From Leucobacter celer subsp. astrifaciens (lineage in GTDB: Bacteria; Actinomycetota; Actinomycetes; Actinomycetales; Microbacteriaceae), in contig NZ_JHEI01000143.1 of NCBI RefSeq assembly GCF_001273835.1, positions 89,239-153,238 of the forward strand: DNA of 64,000 nt, written 5' to 3'. Shown here piece by piece: positions 26,795 to 35,988 of this stretch. Made by a program: the position numbers and the translations under genes. Under the pieces are notes generated by a model that saw only the letters and a program-made list of their open reading frames with translations, was not told where the DNA came from and did not search any database. Position 1 is the stretch's first letter. Each line of letters starts with the position of its first letter.

Positions 26795-27766
26795 ATGAAT
26801 CTCGAACAGCTCCGGGGGTTCGCCGAGATCGCGCAGACCGGACACTTCACCCGCGCGGCCGAGCGCCTCCACCTCGCCCAGCCCTCGTTGAGCCGCCAGA
26901 TCTCGAGTCTTGAGCACGAGCTCGGTGTCGAGCTCTTCCACCGCGCCCGTGGCAACGTCACCCTGACCGCGGCGGGGGAGCGCCTGCTGCCCATCGCGCG
27001 ACGCATGCTCTCCGACGCCGAGGCCGCCCGCGGCGAGATGGCCGAGCTTGCGGGCTTGCGTCGCGGCCGGGTGCGGCTGGGCGCGACGCCGACGGTCTGC
27101 ACGAGCCTGGTGGCCGAGGTGCTGGCCGAGTTCCGGGTGCGCTACCCGGGCATCGACGTCGAGATCCTCGAGCGCGGATCGCGCAGCCTCATCGCGGCGC
27201 TCATGGAAGGATCCCTCGACCTGGCGCTCATCGTGACGAGCGTCTCATCGGGGGCGGCGCGGGCCGTGCTCGAGCACGAGCCGATCCTGAGCGAGCGCCT
27301 CGTGGTGGTCTCGTCGGCAGCGGCTCCGGATCCGTTCGGCCGCGAGGGATCGGGATCCCCGGCCGGGTCCGCCCCGAGGCCGATCGAGCTGCGCGAGCTG
27401 GCGGAGGTGCCGCAGGTGCTCTTCGCCGAGAACTACGATCTGCGGGTTGCCGTGGACACCGCCTTCGCGGCGGAGGGGCTCGTGCCCACGGTCGCCGTGG
27501 GGGGAGTCGAGATGGACTCCGCACTGAGCTTCGCGGAGCGAGGGATCGGCGTCGCGGTGGTTCCTGCCATGGTGGCCGTCGACCGCCCCCAGCTGCGCGC
27601 CGCACCGCTCGCCGGCGATGCGATGATCCGCACGATCAGCGCGGCCCGCCGCTCGGACATGGCACCGACGCACGCGAGCGCGGCGCTGCAGGCGCTCGTG
27701 CGGGAGACCGCCGATCGCCTGACCGAGCCGGGCAGCGCGATGGCGAAGCTGGTCGAGCGGGCGTAG
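26795..27766 (+). CDS. LysR-family transcriptional regulator
   Basis: A 323-residue protein. The N-terminal winged HTH is canonical (EIAQTGHFTRAAERLHLAQPSLSRQISSLE, written here as its parts: GHFTRAAERL, AQPSLSRQI), and a periplasmic-binding-like effector domain follows from about residue 90 (RGRVRLGATPTVCTSLVAEVLAEF). It is divergent from the flavoprotein gene, 78 bases apart, and probably controls it. The ATG has TATGCT seven bases upstream and no ribosome site, so a leaderless mRNA is likely. Confidence 0.88.
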   Translation: MNLEQLRGFAEIAQTGHFTRAAERLHLAQPSLSRQISSLEHELGVELFHRARGNVTLTAAGERLLPIARRMLSDAEAARGEMAELAGLRRGRVRLGATPTVCTSLVAEVLAEFRVRYPGIDVEILERGSRSLIAALMEGSLDLALIVTSVSSGAARAVLEHEPILSERLVVVSSAAAPDPFGREGSGSPAGSAPRPIELRELAEVPQVLFAENYDLRVAVDTAFAAEGLVPTVAVGGVEMDSALSFAERGIGVAVVPAMVAVDRPQLRAAPLAGDAMIRTISAARRSDMAPTHASAALQALVRETADRLTEPGSAMAKLVERA

Positions 27767-27792
27767 GCCGTGGTATGAGACCGCGGGCGGCT

Positions 27793-27956
27793 ACCCGTCA
27801 TTCTGCGCACTGCGACTCGCAAGCTCGCGCAGCACAGGCTCCGTCGCAGAATCTGGAGTTGGATCCTGCGACTCCTGGCGCCGTGGGCGCCACCGCGAAA
27901 TGCGCGAAACGCTGGCGCGTTTCGCTCCAGCATTTCACGCGCGCAGGATGACGGGT
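27793..27956. repeat. 164-bp intergenic element bounded by 16-bp inverted repeats
   Basis: The ends ACCCGTCATTCTGCGC (27793-27808) and its complement with one mismatch (27941-27956) frame the element. Inside are GCGAAACGC-TGGC-GCGTTTCGC, a 9-bp hairpin, and paired GTCGCAGAAT/ATCCTGCGAC segments. Related pieces occur at 38774-38820 and 60481-60694. It occupies nearly all of the gap between the LysR and AlkD-like genes. Confidence 0.7.
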
Positions 27957-27970
27957 GCGCGGGTGCGGAT

Positions 27971-28651
27971 TCACCCCTGCCGGGACACGAGCTCCGCGAT
28001 CGCGATCGGCGCGTAGGGCGTCGTGCAGCCGGGCGAAGTCGGATAGTCCTCGAGCACGCGCAGGCGCTCGCCGATCTCGAGCGCCCTGGCGCGATGCTCC
28101 TCGTGGCAGACGCCGATCTGCGTGAGGCTCCAGTTCATCGCCCACTGCAGGCGATCCGGAGCGTCTCGCATCTCGGCATCGATCGTGTCGAGCAGGCCGG
28201 GCAGATCGAGACCCTCGGGCGACTTCGCGACGCGCTCCGTCGTGAGCGCCCACCCCGCGCTCGCGACCACCGGGTCCGGATCGGCGAACCACACGAGTCG
28301 CAGCGCCTCGGCGTGCGGGCTCTTCTTGACCACGTAGTTCACGAGCCAGTCGTGCACCTTCGGGATGTATGCCTCGCGCAGCATGGCATCGAGCTGCGCC
28401 TCCTCGAATGCGCGGGGCTTGCAGATGAGCAGTGCCACGAGCCGAGCCGGGGTGTAACCGGTCGCCCACAGCTCGAGCGCCAGATCCTGGTTCGACTTCA
28501 GCGCCTTGGCGATGGCGCGCAGCTTCGTCAGGTTGACGCCGTGGTCGTCGCCGTACTTCTCGTTGACGGCACGCGCCTTCGGATCCTCGAGCGCCTCGAG
28601 CGCCGCGACCACGTCGGCCGCGCTGCTGGCGGGGGAGATGTCGATGGTCAT
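27971..28651 (-). CDS. DNA alkylation repair protein, AlkD-like HEAT-repeat family
   Basis: A 226-residue all-helical protein. The segments NLTKLRAIAKAL, ELWATGYTPARLVALLI, VHDWLVNYVV, LRLVWFADPDPVVASAGWAL and CTTPYAPIAI match the AlkD-like HEAT-repeat fold. Members excise N3/N7-alkylated bases; the WF-D-D segment may hold the catalytic Asp, but I cannot confirm this. The ATG follows AAGGAGG at ideal distance. It lies 30 bases downstream of sufU on the same strand and may be read through from it. Confidence 0.7.
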   Translation of the reverse strand: MTIDISPASSAADVVAALEALEDPKARAVNEKYGDDHGVNLTKLRAIAKALKSNQDLALELWATGYTPARLVALLICKPRAFEEAQLDAMLREAYIPKVHDWLVNYVVKKSPHAEALRLVWFADPDPVVASAGWALTTERVAKSPEGLDLPGLLDTIDAEMRDAPDRLQWAMNWSLTQIGVCHEEHRARALEIGERLRVLEDYPTSPGCTTPYAPIAIAELVSRQG

Positions 28652-28681
28652 GGCGGCCTCCTTGCCGAGTCAGCGGGGCGG

Positions 28682-29152
28682 TCAGGCGCGCTGCGCGTTC
28701 ACCTGGGTCAGATCCGCCTCGAGCGCCACCCATCCCAGCATGGCGCACTTCACGCGCATCACGAACTTCGAGACGCCCTGCAGCGCCACGGCGTCGCCCA
28801 GCAGCTCCTCGTCGGGCTCGCCCTCGCCGCGCGCCTGGATCATCTCGCGGAAGGCGGCGATCCGGGTGCGGGCCTCGTCGACGGTCAGCTGCTCGTCTCG
28901 CACGAGCTGCGAGAGGATCGATGCCGAGGCCATCGAGATCGAGCAGCCCTGGCCTTCCCAGGCCAGCCGTTCGATGCGGCCGGTCGCGGGATCGACGGCG
29001 ATCGACAGGTCGATCTCGTCGCCGCAGCTCGGGTTGAACTCGTGATGCGACGCCGTCAGCGCGCCGTCGGGCGCCTCGAACGCACCCTTGCCCACCGGGC
29101 GCTTCGAGTGGTCGAGGATCAGCTCCTGGTACAGTCCGTCGAGCGCGCTCAC
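28682..29152 (-). CDS. sufU: SufU iron-sulfur cluster assembly sulfur-relay protein
   Basis: A 156-residue IscU-like protein with the three zinc/sulfur cysteines in NPSCGDEIDL, WEGQGCSISMASASIL and VKCAMLGW, and the SufU-specific longer insert between the last two. It accepts sulfur from SufS and activates it. The GTG start shares GTGA with the sufS stop (29149-29152), so the pair is coupled. SufBCD are not in the window. Confidence 0.93.
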   Translation of the reverse strand: MSALDGLYQELILDHSKRPVGKGAFEAPDGALTASHHEFNPSCGDEIDLSIAVDPATGRIERLAWEGQGCSISMASASILSQLVRDEQLTVDEARTRIAAFREMIQARGEGEPDEELLGDAVALQGVSKFVMRVKCAMLGWVALEADLTQVNAQRA

Positions 29153-30501
29153 GCCGCCACCTCCACACCGAAGTACCGCTGGGCGCCGCGGATCGCGTCG
29201 AGGAAGCGGTCGACCTCGTCCTCGGTGGTTGTCAGGTGCACGCTCGCTCGCGTGCTCGAGGTGATGCCGAGAGCGCGGTGCAGCGGCTGTGCGCAGTGGT
29301 GCCCCACCCGCACGAGCACCCCCTGCTCGTCGAGGAACTGGCCCACGTCGTGCGCGTGCAGGCCCTCGACCGAGACGGCCGCGAGGGCCACCCGCAGCGA
29401 AGGGTCGGCGGGGCCGAGCAGGCGCACGCCGGGGGTCGCCTCGATTCCGGCGACCAGGCGCTCCACCAGCTCGTGCTCGCGGGCGGCGGCCCGTTCCATA
29501 CCGACGGCCTCGAGGAAGGCGACCGCGGCTCCGAGCCCGACGGCCTGCGAGACCGGCTGCGTGCCGGGTTCGAAGCGCATCGGGGGCGGCATGTAGTCGG
29601 CGGACTCCATGGTCACCTTCTTGATCGCCGACCCGCCGGTGCGCGACGGCGGCAGTGCCGCGAGCAGCTCGGGGCGGCCGTAGAGCACGCCGATGCCGTT
29701 GGGGCCGAGCATCTTGTGGCCCGAGAAGGCGGCGAAGTCGACGCCGAGGGCCGTGAAGTCGACGGGGATGTGCGGCACGGACTGGCAGGCGTCGAGCACC
29801 GTGATCGCACCCACGCTTCTCACCAGCTCGGTCAGTTCGGCGACGGGCGCCACATAGCCGGTGGCGTTGGAGACATGCGCGAAGGCGAATATGCGCGTGC
29901 GGTCGTTGATGGCCGCGCGCGCATCGTCGAGCGTCCAGGTGCCGTCCTCGCGCACGGGGATGTATCGGAAGGAGGCGCCGGTCTTCGCGGCGAGCCGCTG
30001 CCAGGGGATGAGATTGGCGTGGTGCTCCGCCTCGGTGACGAGGATCTCGTCGCCCGGGCCGAGGGCGAAGCGCTCGCTGCCCGGGACGCCGAGCTGAGCG
30101 GCGTTGGCAGACGACGCGCCGAGCCCCGCGTTGGCCTCGCCGATCCCGAGGGCAATGATGTTCAGCGCGTCGGTGGCGTTCTCGGCCCACACGATCTGCT
30201 CGGGGGCGGCGGCTCCGACGAAGCGCGCCACTGCGGCGCGGGCGCCCTCGAAGGCCTCGGTCGCGGCCCCGACGGCGCCGCTCGTGCCGCGGTGCACCGC
30301 GGCGTTCGCGGTCTCGAGGAATCGGCGCTCGGCGTCGAGCACGGCCGTCGGGCGCTGCGAGGTGGCCGCAGCGTCGAGATAGGCCGGAGCGAGTGCATCG
30401 CCCCGCGCTGCGAGCGCGTCGTGGGCGGCGAAGTAGGGGAAGGCCGCGCGCAGGTCGGCGACCTCCGCGGGGCTGAGCGCGAGAGCAGGCATGGTCTCCA
30501 T
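29149..30501 (-). CDS. sufS: cysteine desulfurase SufS
   Basis: A PLP enzyme of about 450 residues in the group II desulfurase class: YLDAAATSQRP, AVHRGTSGAVG, EHHANLIPWQ, DACQSVPHIPVDF, FSGHKMLGPNGIGVLYG with the PLP Lys, and active-site Cys in RVGHHCAQPLH. It strips sulfur from cysteine for SufU. The start is ATG 30501 or ATG 30492 (METMPAL); neither has an ideal ribosome site. It is the first gene of sufS-sufU(-alkD). Confidence 0.93.
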   Translation of the reverse strand: METMPALALSPAEVADLRAAFPYFAAHDALAARGDALAPAYLDAAATSQRPTAVLDAERRFLETANAAVHRGTSGAVGAATEAFEGARAAVARFVGAAAPEQIVWAENATDALNIIALGIGEANAGLGASSANAAQLGVPGSERFALGPGDEILVTEAEHHANLIPWQRLAAKTGASFRYIPVREDGTWTLDDARAAINDRTRIFAFAHVSNATGYVAPVAELTELVRSVGAITVLDACQSVPHIPVDFTALGVDFAAFSGHKMLGPNGIGVLYGRPELLAALPPSRTGGSAIKKVTMESADYMPPPMRFEPGTQPVSQAVGLGAAVAFLEAVGMERAAAREHELVERLVAGIEATPGVRLLGPADPSLRVALAAVSVEGLHAHDVGQFLDEQGVLVRVGHHCAQPLHRALGITSSTRASVHLTTTEDEVDRFLDAIRGAQRYFGVEVAA

Positions 30502-30832
30502 TCTTCCACCCCGGACTGGACGTGCGACGCGGCGTTGCTGCGAACGGGCGTTCGGATCGCCGCGGGGTCGGGCTTCCACCCGTGCAACATCCGCCCGTGC
30601 GTGGCTATTCCTCCCGTTCTCCCGCCCGGGCCGCGGTCCAGCCCGGGCCGCGAGCCTGCCTCGGGCCGCGGAACTTCTTCGCGCGTCAGTAGTTGTCACC
30701 AAACGTGAAGAATGACCGCAACTACTGACGCGCGAAGATTGGGGCGTGGGCGCTGGGGATGGAGCTGGACCGCGGGCGCGCGCCGGGGATGGGCTGGGAC
30801 CGCGGGCCGGCAGGCGGCGGAAGGCCGGCCGC
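30502..30832. other. gene-free region with repeats upstream of sufS
   Basis: This 331-base gap has no gene-like frame. It holds a 17-bp degenerate tandem repeat of GCCCGGGCCGCGGTCCA (about 30624-30674), the second copy of the TCACCAAAC stem-loop repeat (30677-30737), and a two-copy direct repeat of about 22 bases with core ggaccgcgggc at about 30755-30810. The sufS promoter must lie here, but I could not place it. Confidence 0.5.
30677..30737. repeat. stem-loop repeat family 1, copy 2 (61 bp)
   Basis: The 19-bp exact arms CTTCGCGCGTCAGTAGTTG (30677-30695) and 30719-30737 enclose a 23-base loop beginning TCACCAAAC. It has the same orientation as copy 1 and a stem longer by three base pairs. 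Confidence 0.85.
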
Positions 30833-32083
30833 TCAGCGGGCGGTTGACGGCGTGAGCAGCCAGTTGACCAGACCCGCGAGCACCGCGACCAATCCGGCGC
30901 AGAGCGGCAGCATCATGGCGGGCTCGACGCCGAGGTTCTCGGCCACGCTGCCCGCGGCCGCGGCCGCGAGAGACTGTCCGAGCATGATCGCCGAGCCGAG
31001 CATCGTCATGACGGTGGCCGAGCGTCCCTCGGGGCTGCGCGCCGAACCGAAGCCGTAGAGCGTCACCAGCAGCGGCCCGATCCCGATGCCGGTGACCGCG
31101 AGGCCCAGCGCCACCAGACTCATCCCGTCCTCCGGCCCCGCGCTGCCGGCGGACGCGAGGATCGCCTCGCCGACCACGATGAACGCCGCGAAGACGAGCC
31201 ACCGGTAGCGCAGGGTGAAGCGCGGCGAGAAAAGCGCGACGCTGATGGCGAGGAGCGCCGATCCCACACCCATCACCCCGTAGAAGAGTCCGGCGGACTC
31301 CGCGGCTCCGCGCGCCTGCATGAACGCGGTCAGCGAGGTGAGCGTGGTGCCGAAGACCATGCCGACGGCGAAGATGCCGAGCACCACGACGAGCAGCGAG
31401 GGCCGGGCGAGCTCGGCCGCCGGCGCGAGGGTGGCCGCGCGTTCCTCGGGGGAGGTCGCGGTGGCGCTCGTGTGATGCAGGGCGAAGGCGGTGACGAAGA
31501 TCAGGGTGAGGGAGGCGGCTCCGGCGATGGGCGCCCAGGCTCCCAGCGTGGTCGCGAGCAGGCCCACGATGACCGGTCCGAAGACGAAGACGACCTCGTC
31601 GGCCGCCGACTCGTAGGCGAGCACGGTCGAGATGGTGCGGGGACGGCGCTCGGCCGGCAGCTCGGTCTTGATGATCGTGACCAGTCGCGATCGCGACATC
31701 GGCGAGGTCTGCGGTATCGAGGCGCCCACGAGGAACGCCGCGGCGAAAACCGCGAGCGAGGGGAGCGGGCTGTAGGCCACCCACGCCAGCAGGCCCATCG
31801 CCGCGCTGTTGACGCACGCGGTGGCGAGCAGCGTGGGGCGCTGCCCGTAGCGATCGGCCGCCGCGCCGATGAGCGGGCCGAAGATCGCCGACGCGATGCC
31901 GACCATGGCCGATCCGAGGCCGGCGATCTCCACCGATCCGCGCACCGAGACGAGCAGCGTGAGCACGCCGACGACGCCCATGGCGAATGGCAGGCGCGCG
32001 ACGAGCGCGAGTGGGAAGTAGAGGACCCCGGTGCGCGAGACGAGCGTGTCGCGACGGGCCGGGCTGCTGCTCGATGAGTGCAT
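30833..32083 (-). CDS. MFS transporter, 12 helices
   Basis: A 416-residue membrane protein with about 12 hydrophobic segments. It carries the motif-A-like loop GAAADRYGQRPTLLATA near residue 72 and an ESAADEVVFVFGPVIVG segment in helix 5. The substrate is unknown; efflux is more likely than uptake, judging from motif C-like glycines. TAGGCT at 32093-32098 lies nine bases before the ATG, suggesting a very short leader. Confidence 0.82.
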   Translation of the reverse strand: MHSSSSSPARRDTLVSRTGVLYFPLALVARLPFAMGVVGVLTLLVSVRGSVEIAGLGSAMVGIASAIFGPLIGAAADRYGQRPTLLATACVNSAAMGLLAWVAYSPLPSLAVFAAAFLVGASIPQTSPMSRSRLVTIIKTELPAERRPRTISTVLAYESAADEVVFVFGPVIVGLLATTLGAWAPIAGAASLTLIFVTAFALHHTSATATSPEERAATLAPAAELARPSLLVVVLGIFAVGMVFGTTLTSLTAFMQARGAAESAGLFYGVMGVGSALLAISVALFSPRFTLRYRWLVFAAFIVVGEAILASAGSAGPEDGMSLVALGLAVTGIGIGPLLVTLYGFGSARSPEGRSATVMTMLGSAIMLGQSLAAAAAGSVAENLGVEPAMMLPLCAGLVAVLAGLVNWLLTPSTAR

Positions 32084-32130
32084 AGCCGACCAAGCCTAGC
32101 AGGGCGCGGGATCGCGCCCTGCGGCGCCCC

Positions 32131-33261
32131 TTATGAACGGTCGGGCAGCTCCAGCCCCTGCTCGGCGAGGAACATCCTGAACGCCTCGCCGTCGGCGGGT
32201 GCGCCGACGTAGGGCACGCCGTCCACCACGACGAACGGGGTACCGGTGACCATGAGCTCGGGATCGGCCGCGTAGGGCACCGGGTTCGCGAAGGTCCAGT
32301 CGTTCAGCGCCAGCGCGAACGGCACGAAGCGCTGCTCTTCGATGCAGGATCGCGCCGCGTCGTCGAGCCCGCCCGTCTCCCGCTCCAGCTCGGCGAGGAT
32401 GGCTGCGTCGTCCTTGCCCGGCTCGCTCTCCGACGGCTGGAACGAGGGATCGAGCAGAGCCGTGTGCGCGTCCCAGGCGCCGTCCGGCTGCTCGTCGGCC
32501 ATGCACGCCATCGCTCCGGCGACGCGGGAGGAGTACGCGTCGGGCGAGATGCGGTCGAGGAACGTGAGCGGGTGCAATTCGACGGCGGCCGAACCGCTCG
32601 TGACCGCGGCCTCCAGCGTGTCCGCGCTGGCTCGTTCGAACTCGGCGCAGTAGGGGCAGCGGTAGTCGAGGTAGACCCTGATGAGCGCCGGTTCCCCGAG
32701 TCCCGCGGCGTCGCGCGGCTCGGGCAGCGCGTTGTCGTGCGGGGCCTCCGAGCGCGCCAGCTCGATCCCGCCCGATCCGTCGCTCACGAAGACGAGACCG
32801 CCGGTCGCCATGTTGGCGGGCCACTGCACCGTCTCGCTCTCGCCCGGTGCGGGCATCTCGCTCTCGCCGGATTCGGCGCCGCCCTCAGTGCTCTCCGCTC
32901 CCTGCGAGCTCGGGGCGTTCGGGGCGATGAGTGCGCCGAGTGCCATCCCGCCGATCGCGACGGCCGTGATGATCGCGAGCGCGCCGCTCGCGAGGCCGAT
33001 GATGCTCGGCACCTGCTGCTGCCGCAGCACCAGGGCGATGACGCCGAGGATCACCGCGACGAGTCCGATCAGCGCCCCCGCGATCGCGAATGCGCCGAAG
33101 TAGAACGCGCTCACAGCGGTGGTCAGCACCGCGACGAGCCCGAGCGTCATCGCAGCGATCGCGAGGCCGCGGCCACCCCTCGGAGCGGGCTGCGCGTACG
33201 GGTGGGGCGGCGGGGCGGACGGGGATGTCGAAGCGGGCGGGGTCGACTGCGGATCGCTCAT
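32131..33261 (-). CDS. membrane-anchored DsbA-like thiol oxidoreductase
   Basis: A 376-residue protein. A Pro/Ser-rich cytoplasmic start is followed by three to four hydrophobic segments (about residues 33-115), an acidic linker, and an extracytoplasmic thioredoxin-fold domain with the redox motif YRCPYCAEFE near residue 200. The cis-Pro loop VTGTPFVVVDG near 340 and conserved second cysteines (ARSCIEEQR) are also visible. It probably oxidises or isomerises disulfides of exported proteins. ATG 33261 has GGAGG nine bases upstream. Divergent from rsmI. Confidence 0.85.
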   Translation of the reverse strand: MSDPQSTPPASTSPSAPPPHPYAQPAPRGGRGLAIAAMTLGLVAVLTTAVSAFYFGAFAIAGALIGLVAVILGVIALVLRQQQVPSIIGLASGALAIITAVAIGGMALGALIAPNAPSSQGAESTEGGAESGESEMPAPGESETVQWPANMATGGLVFVSDGSGGIELARSEAPHDNALPEPRDAAGLGEPALIRVYLDYRCPYCAEFERASADTLEAAVTSGSAAVELHPLTFLDRISPDAYSSRVAGAMACMADEQPDGAWDAHTALLDPSFQPSESEPGKDDAAILAELERETGGLDDAARSCIEEQRFVPFALALNDWTFANPVPYAADPELMVTGTPFVVVDGVPYVGAPADGEAFRMFLAEQGLELPDRS

Positions 33262-33277
33262 GCGCTCCATCCTCCCA

Positions 33278-33319
33278 GATCGTTCCCGGGCGTCGCATGA
33301 TCGCTCCCGGGCGTAGCAT
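33278..33319. repeat. 21-bp direct tandem repeat covering the rsmI -10 box
   Basis: GATCGTTCCCGGGCGTCGCAT (33278-33298, differing from its copy at two positions) is followed without gap by the copy at 33299-33319, which ends in TAGCAT. That hexamer is six bases before the rsmI ATG and is its probable -10. The 21-base period is two helical turns, so the copies lie on one face of the DNA. Confidence 0.65.
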
Positions 33320-33325
33320 GGAGGC

Positions 33326-34147
33326 ATGATCCTGCTCGCGGCGACCCCTATCGGCAACCTGGGGGACGCGTCGCTCAGACTGCGCGAGACCCTCGAATCG
33401 GCGACGGTGATCGCCGCGGAGGACACCCGCCACACCGTGCAGCTGCTGCGCCTGCTCGGCATCGAGAACCGCCCGGAGCTCGTCGCGCTGCACGACCACA
33501 ACGAGCACGAGCGCGCCGCATCCCTGGTGGAGCGGGCCGCGAACGAGGACGTGGTGCTCGTGAGCGACGCCGGCATGCCCACGGTCTCGGATCCCGGCTT
33601 CCGCGTGGTGCAGCTCGCGGCAGAGCGCGGGATCGAGGTGAGTGCGATCCCCGGGCCCAGTGCGGTGATCACCGCACTCGCCATCGCGGGTCTGCCCACC
33701 GACCGCTTCGCCTTCGAAGGATTCTTGCCGCGCAAGGCCGGCGAGCGATCCCGCGCCCTCGGGCAGCTCGCCGCGGAGCGACGCACGCTCGTCTTCTTCG
33801 AGGCGCCGACCCGGCTGGCTGCGACGCTGCGCGACCTCGCGGGCGCGTTCGGCGAGGACCGGCCCGCGGCCGTCTGCCGGGAGCTCACCAAGCTGCACGA
33901 GGAGGTGCGCAGAGGGTCGGTCGGCGAGCTCGCGGAGTGGGCGGCCGAGGGGGTGCGCGGAGAGATCGTGCTCGTGGTCGGCGGGGCGCCGCAGCTGGAG
34001 GCCTCTCCCGAGGCGGCGCTCGACGAGGTGCAGCAGCGTGTTGCCGAGGGGGAGCGACTCAAGGATGCCACACGGGCGGTTGCGGAGGCGACGGGACTCT
34101 CCGCTCGGGAACTCTACGCCGCCGCGCTCGCCGCACGCGCGTCGTGA
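33326..34147 (+). CDS. rsmI: 16S rRNA (cytidine-1402-2'-O)-methyltransferase RsmI
   Basis: A 273-residue tetrapyrrole-methylase-fold enzyme with the family blocks ATPIGNLGDAS at residues 6-16, AAEDTRHT, LVSDAGMPTVSDPG, IPGPSAVITAL and FEGFLPRK. It modifies ribose at C1402 in the ribosomal P-site region using S-adenosylmethionine. TAGCAT-N6-ATG upstream suggests a leaderless message. The next gene is 88 bases downstream on the same strand. Confidence 0.94.
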   Translation: MILLAATPIGNLGDASLRLRETLESATVIAAEDTRHTVQLLRLLGIENRPELVALHDHNEHERAASLVERAANEDVVLVSDAGMPTVSDPGFRVVQLAAERGIEVSAIPGPSAVITALAIAGLPTDRFAFEGFLPRKAGERSRALGQLAAERRTLVFFEAPTRLAATLRDLAGAFGEDRPAAVCRELTKLHEEVRRGSVGELAEWAAEGVRGEIVLVVGGAPQLEASPEAALDEVQQRVAEGERLKDATRAVAEATGLSARELYAAALAARAS

Positions 34148-34235
34148 CCACCGCCGCGATCCCGCGGCCGGCCTCGTCCACCGGGATGGCCGGGATGACC
34201 GGGACGGCCGCCCGTGAACACCCCGAGGAGGACGG

Positions 34236-34718
34236 ATGAACGAGCAGGCGACGGCACAGCGCCGCAGGATCGCCATCGAACTCTGGCGGTTCGCGCTGCC
34301 GGTGCTGTGGTTCGGCATGATCGCCGCGATCTCGTTCATCGAAGCGCCCCTCAAATTCCAGGCCCCCGGCATCACGATCCCGCTGGGGCTCGGGATCGGG
34401 CGGCTCGTGTTCGCGGTGCTCAACATCGTCGAGGCCGCGATCCTGCTCGCCTACACGATCCTGAGCTTCTGGCCGGTCGCCACACGCATCAGCGGCCGCA
34501 GACTCTGGCTGTGGTTCGGCCTGCTGCTGGTGTTCACGTTCAAGGTGGCAGCGGTGCGACCCCCGCTCAACGCGCGCACCGATCTGGTGCTGCAGGGCGC
34601 CGACCCCGGCCAGTCGGTGTGGCACTACGTCTACATCGTCTGCGATCTCCTCACGATGGTGCTGCTCCTGGTGCTCGCCGTGACCTCCGCTCGGGCGCTG
34701 CTGCCGGCGAAACGCTGA
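34236..34718 (+). CDS. small four-helix membrane protein of unknown function
   Basis: A 160-residue protein with four hydrophobic segments (LPVLWFGMIAAISF, LVFAVLNIVEAAILLAY, LWLWFGLLLVFTF, YIVCDLLTMVLLLVLAV) and conserved-looking IEAPLKF after helix 1 and VRPPLNAR between helices 3 and 4. The IEAPLKFQAPG element recalls uncharacterised membrane proteins of bacteria, but I cannot name the family. The ATG follows GAGGACGG. About 165 bases without gene separate it from the FKBP gene. Confidence 0.7.
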   Translation: MNEQATAQRRRIAIELWRFALPVLWFGMIAAISFIEAPLKFQAPGITIPLGLGIGRLVFAVLNIVEAAILLAYTILSFWPVATRISGRRLWLWFGLLLVFTFKVAAVRPPLNARTDLVLQGADPGQSVWHYVYIVCDLLTMVLLLVLAVTSARALLPAKR

Positions 34719-34883
34719 GGCCGGGCGCGGAGCGGACTCGGGGCGGCAGCCCCGAAGCCGAACCGCGTGCCGGGCGCGCAGCACCCCCGAGGCAGGCTCC
34801 CAGGAGACGGGCAGTCGGATGCGAAATACTCGGAGCGACCTCATCGGCCTCCCGCCCCATCGTGTGTAAGGACCCAGACCATC

Positions 34884-35894
34884 GTGAAACTCTCCCGCTC
34901 TCTTCTCCCCGCCGCTCTCGCCGGGGCTCTGCTGATGACCGCCTGCTCGGGTGGCGGAGCGCCCGCCGAGGACGCATCCGGAACCGACTGCGTCGCCGGC
35001 GGAGACGCGAGCAAGGCCGTCGAGGTGACGGGCGAGGTCGGGTCGGGCCTCGAACTCACCTCGGAGACCCCGCTGCAGGCCGATGAGCTGCAGCGCACAG
35101 TGCTGCAGGAGGGCGAGGGTGAGGCGCCCGCCGATGGCCAGCAGGTCGCCGTCGCCATGTCCATGTTCAACGGCACCAGCGGTGAGACCGTGCAGGAGGC
35201 TCCTGAGAGCACGACGCCGTTCACGGAGGGCGCCCTGTTCGGCTGGGCCTACGAGGGACTCCGCTGCGCTGTTCCCGGGCAGCAGGTGGCGCTCGTCACC
35301 TCCTTCGAGGACGCCTTCGGCGACTACGCGCCGGAGGATCTGGGCTTCACCAACGTGGCGGTGGAGGACTCCCTCGTCATCGTCATGCAGATCGGCGAGA
35401 TCACCGACGCGGCCGCTGAGCCCGGGACACTCGGCGAGGACGAACTGCTGAAGAAGGCGGAGGGCACGGCCGTTGAGGCTCCTGAGGGCTTCCCGACCGT
35501 GGAACTCGCCGAGGACGGCGCGCCCACCATCACGATGCCCGAGGGCGTCGACGCGCCGACCGAGCTCTCGATCGCCACGATCATCGAGGGCGACGGCGAG
35601 GAGGTGCAGCCCGGTGACCGCGTCTACGTCAACTACCGAGGCGTGATCTGGCGCACCGGTGAGGAGTTCGATTCGAGCTGGAGCCGCGGGGCGCCGACCG
35701 ACTTCCTCACCACGGAAGTGATCGGCGGCTTCCAGCAGGCGCTCGAGGGCCAGAAGGTGGGCTCGCAGATCATCTCGGTGGTTCCGGCCGATGACGGCGG
35801 CTACGGCGCGGCATCCCTCGAGGGTATGGGGCACGAGCCCGACGACGTGATGGTGTTCGTGCTCGATATCCTCGGCACGGCGCACGCAGGGTAA
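34884..35894 (+). CDS. FKBP-type peptidyl-prolyl isomerase lipoprotein
   Basis: A 336-residue lipoprotein: signal [15 protein letters not shown] with lipobox Cys about residue 21, a first degenerate FKBP-like domain (about 60-165) and a C-terminal FKBP domain (about 235-336) with [35 protein letters not shown]. It probably helps folding of exported proteins at the outer face of the membrane. The GTG start has AAGGA eleven bases upstream. A terminator-like hairpin follows at 35923-35956. Confidence 0.88.
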   Translation: MKLSRSLLPAALAGALLMTACSGGGAPAEDASGTDCVAGGDASKAVEVTGEVGSGLELTSETPLQADELQRTVLQEGEGEAPADGQQVAVAMSMFNGTSGETVQEAPESTTPFTEGALFGWAYEGLRCAVPGQQVALVTSFEDAFGDYAPEDLGFTNVAVEDSLVIVMQIGEITDAAAEPGTLGEDELLKKAEGTAVEAPEGFPTVELAEDGAPTITMPEGVDAPTELSIATIIEGDGEEVQPGDRVYVNYRGVIWRTGEEFDSSWSRGAPTDFLTTEVIGGFQQALEGQKVGSQIISVVPADDGGYGAASLEGMGHEPDDVMVFVLDILGTAHAG

Positions 35895-35922
35895 CCGGCC
35901 GGGCAGCATCCGATCGACTCGC

Positions 35923-35956
35923 GCAGCCCCGACGCTCTCAAGAGCGCCGGGGCTGC
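35923..35956 (+). terminator. hairpin terminator downstream of the FKBP gene
   Basis: A 15-bp stem with one mismatch (GCAGCCCCGACGCTC paired with 35942-35956) and a TCAA loop is followed by a weakly T-rich stretch (tgtgttctcat). It lies 28 bases after the stop codon and just ahead of the dxr -10 region. Confidence 0.7.
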
Positions 35957-35988
35957 GCTGTGTTCTCATACCCGTCAGAATGGAGGGC

